9,657 nucleotides of DNA from assembly GCA_030613795.1 (NCBI GenBank), contig JAUWLG010000031.1:1-9657 (forward strand), written 5' to 3'. Each line of letters starts with the position of its first letter. Position 1 is the first letter of the stretch. Position numbers and translations under genes: made by a program. Under the pieces are notes generated by a model. It was given only the letters and a program-made list of their open reading frames with translations. It was not told the origin of the DNA and did no database searches. The DNA comes from Helicobacteraceae bacterium (GTDB taxonomy: Bacteria; Campylobacterota; Campylobacteria; Campylobacterales; Sulfurimonadaceae). Shown here piece by piece: positions 1 to 4,547 of this stretch.

Positions 1-70
1 ATAGTTTTCAAGAAAAAGAGAGAGACGCTGTTCGTTAGACGTTTATGTTCAATCTCTAAAGCAGTCTGTA

Positions 71-148
71 TCTTGTTCTTTATATTTGTACGACTCCATT
101 AGTTACTATCTCATGGAGTTAGAACAGGGATAAAAGCATTAGCTTTTA
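71..148 (+). other. Two stem-loops in the left end, upstream of the bridge RNA candidate
   Basis: Bases 71-79 pair with 121-129 (9 pairs, 3 of them G-U) and 92-99 pair with 113-120 (8 pairs, 1 G-U). This leaves a 12-nt bulge on the 5' side only (80-91) and a 13-nt terminal loop (100-112). A second hairpin follows at once: 131-137 with 142-148, 7 perfect pairs around an ATTA loop. These lie within the predicted element but before the likely RNA start. They may be part of a longer RNA or a DNA structure at the left end. Confidence 0.5.
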
Positions 149-169
149 CATTGATAAATGCGTCACCTC

Positions 170-199
170 TTGGCTCTTTTCATGGCATCTCGTATACTA
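170..199 (+). promoter_or_regulatory. Possible promoter for the bridge RNA and transposase
   Basis: TTGGCT at 170-175 and TATACT at 194-199 are separated by 18 bases and resemble a sigma-70 pair. Transcription would start near 205, just before the first paired element of the candidate RNA. The -35 box overlaps a possible stem (171-180 with 210-219). This is a weak, motif-only call. Confidence 0.3.
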
Positions 200-230
200 A
201 AAACATAGCAAAAGAGCTATTATAAAAAGA

Positions 231-239
231 AGAGTAACT
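231..239 (+). other. Possible left target guide, imperfect match
   Basis: AGAGTAACT resembles the left flank AGAGACGCT at 21-29: the first four bases and the CT agree, and the three bases before CT do not. It ends in AACT, as the left donor guide does, and sits at the matching place in its domain. The mismatches make this the weakest of the four guide calls. Confidence 0.28.
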
Positions 240-283
240 TAGCATATCGAGATAGGCGTCTGAGACCAATTTATTGAGTCTGT

Positions 284-290
284 TCTGTAG
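284..290 (+). other. Candidate right target guide of the bridge RNA
   Basis: TCTGTAG is the reverse complement of CTACAGA at 1482-1488, that is, the CT core plus the first five bases of the right flank. Two G-U pairs (283 with 1489, 282 with 1490) could lengthen it. It follows directly after hairpin 263-281, in the same way that the right donor guide follows hairpin 388-405. Confidence 0.45.
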
Positions 291-316
291 TAAGATAGCT
301 AGATTTAAAATCCTGA

Positions 317-325
317 GTGGCAACT
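317..325 (+). other. Candidate left donor guide of the bridge RNA
   Basis: GTGGCAACT in the RNA is identical to 1475-1483 just past the transposase gene. An RNA of this sequence would pair with the bottom strand of the right end, which is the left half of the donor in the circular junction. The match ends in CT, the core dinucleotide known from IS621. A single 9-base match could be chance; its value is that it agrees with the other guide matches. Confidence 0.55.
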
Positions 326-405
326 GAGTCAGATTGTTCTAGGCTGAATTTTGCGAGATGAGGACGAGTTTAGCAGCTAGGAAGTCAGGTAGAGAAAACT
401 CTACC

Positions 406-414
406 CTAACGAAC
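406..414 (+). other. Candidate right donor guide of the bridge RNA
   Basis: CTAACGAAC is the exact reverse complement of GTTCGTTAG at 30-38, which lies directly after the CT at 28-29. The RNA would pair with the top strand of the left end, as expected for a right donor guide. It directly follows the perfect hairpin 388-405. The next two RNA bases (TC) do not pair with the CT core. Confidence 0.55.
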
Positions 415-426
415 TCTTCTATTACT

Positions 427-432
427 AGGAGG
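427..432 (+). promoter_or_regulatory. Ribosome binding site of the IS110 transposase
   Basis: AGGAGG lies 5 bases before the ATG at 438 and fixes that start. Bases 422-427 (TTACTA) can pair with 288-293 (TAGTAA), and 427-430 (AGGA) with 311-314 (TCCT). Folding of the upstream RNA could therefore limit access to this site. Confidence 0.75.
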
Positions 433-437
433 TTCTC

Positions 438-1457
438 ATGTTCCATTTTATCGGAATTGATGTATCAAAGGCAACCCTGCAAGTCTATATTCCTCTCAAA
501 GGGGAGAATATTAGTATTGACAACACAGATAGATCTATACGATCTCTCTATTCCAAACTGAAAAAGTATTATAAAAAAGAGGCCAAAGAGCTCGTTTTTA
601 TTTTTGAGTCTACAGGTCCTTATTCACATAGATTAGAGCGTTTTTGTGCAGAGCATAATATTTTAGTACGCTTGATCAACCCTCGGCAAAGTGCAAACTT
701 TGCCAAGGCGTTGGACAATAGAAGCAAGAGTGACATCATTGATGCAAAGATGCTTTATGAGTTTCATATTCTGATCAAAGAAGATGAGATCAAAGTGCCA
801 GTCATCGATGCCACTAAAGAGAATTTAGGTGAGATGCTGAGTTATTATAAACTTTTAAAAAAAGAGAGAAATAGTTTCTCTAATCATCTAGAAGCTCTAG
901 ATGCCAAAGAAGGCAGTATCTATATCCGTAAGCAGCTCAAAAAAGAGATAAAGCAGCTTAAAGTAAAAGAAGAAAGTATTACTCAAGATATGATACAACT
1001 CATCAAATCAGATGAGTATTTAAATGAACGCTTTGAAAATATCCAAACGTTCAAAGGCATTGGAAACATGTCAGCCATCGCTTTAATACATCTCTTTATC
1101 AGTTATCCTGGAGCCAATAGGCAAGAGATAACAGCCCTTAGTGGCTTAGATGCTATAGAGATAAGTTCTGGGACCTCCATACAAAAACGCTCTAGGATCT
1201 CTAAACGTGGAAATACTATTTATAGAAGTATATTATTTATGCCTGTTCTCTCAACTGTCATTCATAACCCATACATGAAAGCTTTCTATGACAGATTGAA
1301 GGCAAATGGAAAGCACTCTACTTTAGCCCAGATCGCTGTGATGAGAAAAACAATGTTGATCGCACATTCTCTTTTTAAAAACAATCTAGAATTTGATGAC
1401 GAACTTTATGAAAAACGAATTCAATGGAAGCGAGACAACTGTGATAAAATCACTTGA
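438..1457 (+). CDS. IS110-family transposase (DEDD/serine recombinase)
   Basis: This 339-residue protein is a full-length IS110-type transposase. The N-terminal RuvC-like domain shows IGIDVSK (Asp8), FESTGPYS (Glu57) and KSDIIDAK (Asp99, Asp102), the four acidic DEDD residues, with the usual NPRQ..FAKALDNRSK stretch before the last two. A charged, probably coiled-coil linker covers about 130-195. The C-terminal Tnp_20 domain begins with FKGIGNMSA (about 205) and contains LSGLDAIEISSGTS and RISKRGN. Ser244 in the SSG motif is the likely nucleophile. The protein should cut and rejoin DNA at a CT core under guidance of an RNA from its own element. It lies alone on the + strand, has an AGGAGG site before its start, and is visibly more AT-rich than the operon on its right, as expected for an acquired element. 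No frameshift or lost catalytic residue is seen, so it may be active. Confidence 0.95.
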   Translation: MFHFIGIDVSKATLQVYIPLKGENISIDNTDRSIRSLYSKLKKYYKKEAKELVFIFESTGPYSHRLERFCAEHNILVRLINPRQSANFAKALDNRSKSDIIDAKMLYEFHILIKEDEIKVPVIDATKENLGEMLSYYKLLKKERNSFSNHLEALDAKEGSIYIRKQLKKEIKQLKVKEESITQDMIQLIKSDEYLNERFENIQTFKGIGNMSAIALIHLFISYPGANRQEITALSGLDAIEISSGTSIQKRSRISKRGNTIYRSILFMPVLSTVIHNPYMKAFYDRLKANGKHSTLAQIAVMRKTMLIAHSLFKNNLEFDDELYEKRIQWKRDNCDKIT

Positions 1458-1510
1458 TTTAAGTTGTTTTTAACGTGGCAACTACAGAGTTGACTGAAGG
1501 GATAGAGTGA

Positions 1511-1558
1511 CCGTTAAGAAAACGGCATTGTTTGAAGCGTAGCGAGTTTGTCGTTTTT
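1511..1558 (+). terminator. Hairpins of a possible bidirectional terminator
   Basis: Two exclusive folds exist. CCGTT 1511-1515 can pair with AACGG 1521-1525 around a 5-nt loop. Alternatively 1519-1527 pairs with 1549-1557 (9 pairs, one G-U), ending in a T run to 1558 on the + strand with A-rich bases on the other side. The 21-base inner part contains GAAGCGTAGCGAG. This is host DNA just right of the predicted element end. It could stop transcription in either direction. Confidence 0.4.
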
Positions 1559-1585
1559 AGGGAGTGAAAGAGTGGAAGGAAAGTA

Positions 1586-1601
1586 GTCGGTAGCGACCGA
1601 C
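1586..1601 (+). other. GC-rich hairpin next to the terminator
   Basis: GTCGGT (1586-1591) and ACCGAC (1596-1601) form a perfect 6-bp stem with an AGCG loop. It stands three bases before the terminator stem at 1604 and has no T run of its own. Confidence 0.45.
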
Positions 1602-1603
1602 CT

Positions 1604-1641
1604 CGAAGCCGTCATGAGAGCTTTTTTGGCTTCGTTTTTTT
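1604..1641 (+). terminator. Rho-independent terminator reading on the + strand
   Basis: CGAAGCC (1604-1610) pairs with GGCTTCG (1628-1634), followed by seven T residues (1635-1641). The loop is 17 bases and itself ends in a T6 run. It would end transcripts coming from the left, either the transposase message or that of a host gene lying left of the window before the element inserted. On the - strand it has no T tract, so it does not serve the large operon. Confidence 0.65.
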
Positions 1642-1716
1642 GCGGAGAAAAAAAGGAAGAGAAGAGTCGATAAAGTTTGATCTTAAAAATAGTTTGAGAA
1701 AGTGAAAATGTTTATA

Positions 1717-1742
1717 GGTTCCGGATTAAACCCGGAATGACG
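1717..1742 (-). repeat. REP-like palindrome downstream of the operon
   Basis: TTCCGG (1719-1724) and CCGGAA (1732-1737) form a stem around a 7-base loop. On the - strand the unit reads CGTCATTCCGGG...CCGGAACC. That layout, CGTCATTCC followed by its inverted arm, resembles dispersed palindromic repeats common in proteobacterial genomes. It has no T tract, so it is not a classical terminator, though it could shield the 3' end of the operon message. Only one copy is in the window, so its repeat nature is inference. Confidence 0.4.
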
Positions 1743-1756
1743 AAATAAGAGAAAGG

Positions 1757-3052
1757 TTATTTTTTGCTGTTGGTCACAATAGCAAAAGTAAGATCATTGA
1801 TCTCCGTATGCTTCTTAATATAACTATTCAGATCATCAAGAGTAAGGACTTTGATCTTCTCCAGCTCTTTAAGACTGGATCCAAGTTCTTGACCCTTATA
1901 GTACTCCTGAAAAGTACGAGAAAGTCGTTGAGAGAGAGTCTCAACACGAAGCGGTTCAGAACCAAGCAGAAACTTTCTAGCCTGGTCCAGTTCAGCCTGT
2001 GTCACACCCTCTTTTACAAAAGTAGAAATCACCTCTTTAACGGTTGTCTCAGCCTCTTTTTGTGACTCTAACTTTGTCTGCAGATAACCCGTAAAATAGA
2101 CATGAGAACGGGCTGCATTGACACGTGCATACGCAGAGTAAGCCAGACCGCGTTTTACACGTATCTCTTCCATTAGACGACTGCCGAAACCGCCCGTACC
2201 TAAGATAAAGGTCGCAACACGCGCTTTGTATTCATCTTCGTCACCCACTCTAATGTTATACGGAGAACCAAAGTAGACATAGGCTTGTTCAGTGTCACGT
2301 TCTAGTACCTTATGATCACTCTTTTTTACCACCTCTACAAAGGGCAAGTCGCTTCTCTTGCCTTTAGGAAGTTGCTTAAGCAGTTCAGTCGCTTTTGCTT
2401 TTGCTTCATCGAGCGTAATATCACCGCCTACAACGATAACGGCACGAGACAGTACAAGGTGATCGTGCAAAAACGATGTCACATCTTGCAGTTGTACTTT
2501 TTTAACATCATCAATTCTACCGCTTGATGGGTGTTCTAAAACAGTACCTTTAAAGAGTTCAGCTTTAAGCGCTCTCGCTGCCACATAGTCATGATCATTC
2601 TCTTTACGGCTCAAAGCACCGATAGAGATCGCTTTTATCTTCTCTAAGGTCTCTTTGTTTAGGTTGGGATCACTCAATAGATCTTCTAATCGTTCAACAC
2701 CGTAATCAAAGGACTCTTTCAGTGAGCTCAGTTCAATCACAAAGGTCTCAGTACCGGTATGAGCACTAAGATGCACCGCTTTAGCATCGAGTATTTTAGC
2801 AAAGCCGATACTTCCCAATTTGGATGTACCTTCGTTCATCATCTTAGCACTCATCTTAGCAAGACTCGGAAGTTTTCCATCTTCAATAGAGCCGCTCTGT
2901 TTAAAAACAAGCTGCAGAGAGACCATAGGAAGACGGTTGTCTTCTTCATGGATAAGAGGGATTTCAACCCCCTCGACAGTAATATGGTTTAGCGTCGAAG
3001 CCATAGAGATTCCTTGGATAAATATTAGTAAAAATAGTATGCTTTTTTTCAT
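1757..3052 (-). CDS. ymxG: M16-family peptidase-like protein without the zinc motif (YmxG-like subunit)
   Basis: This is a 431-residue exported protein with an N-terminal signal (Lys2-Lys3, hydrophobic 5-18). The fold is M16B, two halves of about 200 residues. Where active members carry HXXEH, aligned on GLAHFLEHMLFKGT, this protein reads LAKMSAKMMNEGT (about 64-76), so both zinc histidines and the glutamate are lost. The second half keeps the EEIRVKRGLAYS segment with Arg298 and Tyr305, the R/Y pair that contacts substrate in M16B. Such proteins form complexes with a separate zinc-bearing partner (pairs such as PqqE-YmxG in H. pylori), which is not in this window. The gene follows mqnC by 11 bases, the same neighbour order as HP0656-HP0657. 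TAGGAC before the ATG is a modest ribosome site. It is the last gene of the operon. The name rests on synteny and motif loss. Confidence 0.85.
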   Translation of the reverse strand: MKKSILFLLIFIQGISMASTLNHITVEGVEIPLIHEEDNRLPMVSLQLVFKQSGSIEDGKLPSLAKMSAKMMNEGTSKLGSIGFAKILDAKAVHLSAHTGTETFVIELSSLKESFDYGVERLEDLLSDPNLNKETLEKIKAISIGALSRKENDHDYVAARALKAELFKGTVLEHPSSGRIDDVKKVQLQDVTSFLHDHLVLSRAVIVVGGDITLDEAKAKATELLKQLPKGKRSDLPFVEVVKKSDHKVLERDTEQAYVYFGSPYNIRVGDEDEYKARVATFILGTGGFGSRLMEEIRVKRGLAYSAYARVNAARSHVYFTGYLQTKLESQKEAETTVKEVISTFVKEGVTQAELDQARKFLLGSEPLRVETLSQRLSRTFQEYYKGQELGSSLKELEKIKVLTLDDLNSYIKKHTEINDLTFAIVTNSKK

Positions 3053-3063
3053 TGTAAATGGTC

Positions 3064-4113
3064 CTAAGCAAATGTTTCTAACGTTTTATAAGCAGTGTTG
3101 CGAATAGCCGGTGTCTCACCGATATCAGCAATCAGACGGACCATCTCATCTTTGGCCATTCTAAAGCCGGCACCTGCACTCCGTACAACGTTCTCTTCCA
3201 TCATCGTTGAACCAAGATCGTTAGCGCCGAATTTTAGTGCCATCTGACCGATGTATGGCCCTTGTGTTACCCATGAACTTTGAATATTAGGTACATTGTC
3301 TAAAAAGAGACGAGAGACTGCAAGCAGACGCAGATAGCGGTTAGATGACGGTTTTTTAATGTCAGGTATCTCTTCCATCAACTGCGTGTTCTTACCTTGA
3401 AATGACCACATAATGAAAGCGCGAAAGCCCCCGGTCTCATCTTGAAGTTTGCGCACCATGTTCCAATGTTCTATGAGCTCTTCATCTGTCTCAACGGTAC
3501 CGAACATCATCGTCGCTGTAGACATAATGCCCAGTTTGTGTGCTTGACGGTGCACATCGATCCACACCTCAGAGTCATGTTTTTTCGGCGCGATAATGTC
3601 ACGGACACTATCACTTAAGATCTCTGCACCCGCACCCGGGATCGAAGCAAGACCCTTCGCTTTTAGACGTACTAAGACCTCTTGAATCGTAATGTGAGAG
3701 ACCTTGGCAATGAAGTCAAGTTCAATTGCAGAGAAGGCATGAATCGTGATCTGTGGATACTTCTCATGAATGTGTCCAACAAGATCTTCATAAAACTCAA
3801 TTTTGAGTTTAGGGTGAACGCCCCCTTGAAAAAGGATCTGTGTTCCACCGATTTCCACCAATTCATCGATCTTTTTGTCGATCTCTTCGTGGCTGAGGAC
3901 ATAAGCGTCATCATCTTTGGCATGACGGTAAAATGCACAAAACTTACAGTCTACCCAACAGACATTGGTATAGTTGATGTTACGATCGACTATAAAGGTT
4001 GTCACCCCTTTAGGGTGTAACTCTTTTTTTCTTGCAGAAGCCATCTTGCCGAGTTCAAGCAAGTCCGCATTTTTAATAAGGTCTAAAGCCTCTTCACTCG
4101 TCATTCGACTCAC
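3064..4113 (-). CDS. mqnC: Dehypoxanthine futalosine cyclase, radical SAM (menaquinone biosynthesis)
   Basis: MqnC cyclises dehypoxanthine futalosine in the futalosine route to menaquinone, the respiratory quinone of Campylobacterota. The 349-residue product has the radical-SAM cluster motif CWVDCKFC (Cys52, Cys56, Cys59), then GGTQILFQGG, HAFSAIE, TATMMFGTVET and LQDETGGFRAFIMWSFQ. These segments point to MqnC rather than the related MqnE or CofH. Length is normal for the family. The start is uncertain: GTG at 4113 lies two bases after the preceding stop, and ATG at 4104 would shorten the protein by three residues. Neither has a strong ribosome site, though GGGA stands 8 bases before the GTG, and translational coupling is likely. 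The gene sits between the cytochrome/DUF302 pair and the M16 gene, so quinone synthesis and a respiratory cytochrome share a transcript. Confidence 0.93.
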   Translation of the reverse strand: MSRMTSEEALDLIKNADLLELGKMASARKKELHPKGVTTFIVDRNINYTNVCWVDCKFCAFYRHAKDDDAYVLSHEEIDKKIDELVEIGGTQILFQGGVHPKLKIEFYEDLVGHIHEKYPQITIHAFSAIELDFIAKVSHITIQEVLVRLKAKGLASIPGAGAEILSDSVRDIIAPKKHDSEVWIDVHRQAHKLGIMSTATMMFGTVETDEELIEHWNMVRKLQDETGGFRAFIMWSFQGKNTQLMEEIPDIKKPSSNRYLRLLAVSRLFLDNVPNIQSSWVTQGPYIGQMALKFGANDLGSTMMEENVVRSAGAGFRMAKDEMVRLIADIGETPAIRNTAYKTLETFA

Positions 4114-4115
4114 TG

Positions 4116-4547
4116 TTAACGTCCCGCCTCTGTTGTCATATTGTCTAATGTAAAATTCATCTTGTTTAGCAGTTTTGTATTTGTAAGATTATGCTCAGCA
4201 TTAAGCCAAGCACCGTCTCTGTAAGCGATCTTAGTCTTTTTATCTCTGTCTTCAAAGACTAAAACACGGATAGGCAGGTCAAGACCGACTTCCATCTTCT
4301 CTTGCATCAACACGGTTCCCATCTTCGGGTTTCCGAAGATGATCTCTTTTGATGGTGCCAATTTCATACGCACTTTATTAGCACCCGCTTGATGGTTTAT
4401 AACGGCAAAGACCGTAAAGCCTTTTTTGGTCACAATGTTTTGAAGTTTGTTCATTGTCGCTTCAACACTTTTGTTTGAACTTTTCAGAATGATGTCATTG
4501 GCGAACAGTCCTACTGCCAATGCTGCGATAAGGATCACTTTTCTCAT
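4116..4547 (-). CDS. Periplasmic DUF302 protein
   Basis: This small exported protein has 143 residues from the start chosen here. Residues 1-16 form a signal peptide (Arg2-Lys3, then a hydrophobic stretch ending LFA before ND). The rest is a DUF302 domain: SVEATMNKLQ..., FTVFAVINHQAGA with a conserved His, IIFGNPKMGTVLMQ, GLDLPIRVLVFED, then IAYRDGAWL. The function of DUF302 is not established. An ATG at 4553 is also in frame, but AAGGAG would touch it directly. From 4547 the same AAGGAG stands 6 bases away, and the start overlaps the cytochrome stop as ATGA. That overlap implies translational coupling and fixed output relative to the cytochrome. Together with the shared periplasmic location, this suggests that the two proteins work together, which is inference from context. 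Confidence 0.85.
   Translation of the reverse strand: MRKVILIAALAVGLFANDIILKSSNKSVEATMNKLQNIVTKKGFTVFAVINHQAGANKVRMKLAPSKEIIFGNPKMGTVLMQEKMEVGLDLPIRVLVFEDRDKKTKIAYRDGAWLNAEHNLTNTKLLNKMNFTLDNMTTEAGR

Larger units (their letters stand above)
205..430 (+). ncRNA. Candidate bridge (seek) RNA of the IS110 element
   Basis: The 5' region before an IS110-group transposase encodes a bridge RNA with a target-binding loop followed by a donor-binding loop. Here a perfect 6-bp stem (215-220 with 295-300) encloses a first domain: candidate left target guide 231-239, small hairpin 242-257, hairpin 263-281 (7 bp, one bulged A, loop 270-273) and right target guide 284-290. A second domain follows: left donor guide 317-325, long hairpin 337-382 (15 pairs, 2-nt bulge, 14-nt loop), perfect hairpin 388-405 (7 bp, AAAA loop) and right donor guide 406-414. 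Both domains thus share the order guide, hairpin, hairpin, guide. The RNA ends are not visible. The start is guessed from a promoter-like pair at 170-199, and the 3' end runs up to the transposase ribosome binding site. The closing helix of the second domain is unclear. Confidence 0.62.
28..1483 (+). mobile_element. IS110-family insertion sequence, about 1.45 kb, with predicted CT core at both ends
   Basis: The element holds one DEDD/serine transposase gene and a long structured non-coding left end. IS110 elements have no terminal inverted repeats and usually make no target duplication, so ends must be inferred. I place them from guide-like matches in the non-coding RNA: RNA 317-325 is identical to 1475-1483 and ends in CT, and RNA 406-414 is the reverse complement of 30-38, which directly follows the CT at 28-29. 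The predicted empty site reads ...gagacg-CT-acagagttg.... One CT copy belongs to the target, so the exact length is 1454 bases plus the shared core. It seems to have landed in the intergenic region downstream of the large minus-strand operon. The boundaries rest on short matches and are inference; the family assignment is secure. Confidence 0.68.

Noticed and set aside
256..261. GCGTCT as a guide, because it is complementary to AGACGC at 23-28
   Set aside because: The orientation is wrong for a left target guide, and the match is only six bases.
317..325. GTGGCAACT as a target-site duplication flanking the element
   Set aside because: IS110 elements normally make no such duplication, and this copy lies over 100 bases inside the left non-coding region. 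A guide-to-end match explains it better.
1..437. CRISPR array or tRNA gene in the left non-coding region
   Set aside because: There are no regularly spaced repeats and no cloverleaf with a T-loop motif. The hairpins fit the IS110 RNA interpretation.
358..561. 67-residue open frame overlapping the start of the transposase
   Set aside because: It lies in another frame over the hairpins of the candidate RNA and the transposase start, has no family features, and its composition is arginine- and serine-rich noise.
1808..3107. Several + strand open frames over the M16 gene
   Set aside because: They are antisense shadows of a well-supported gene, with no ribosome sites or recognisable domains.
3682..4020. 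112-residue + strand open frame over mqnC
   Set aside because: It is antisense to a conserved radical SAM gene whose motifs are all intact on the other strand.
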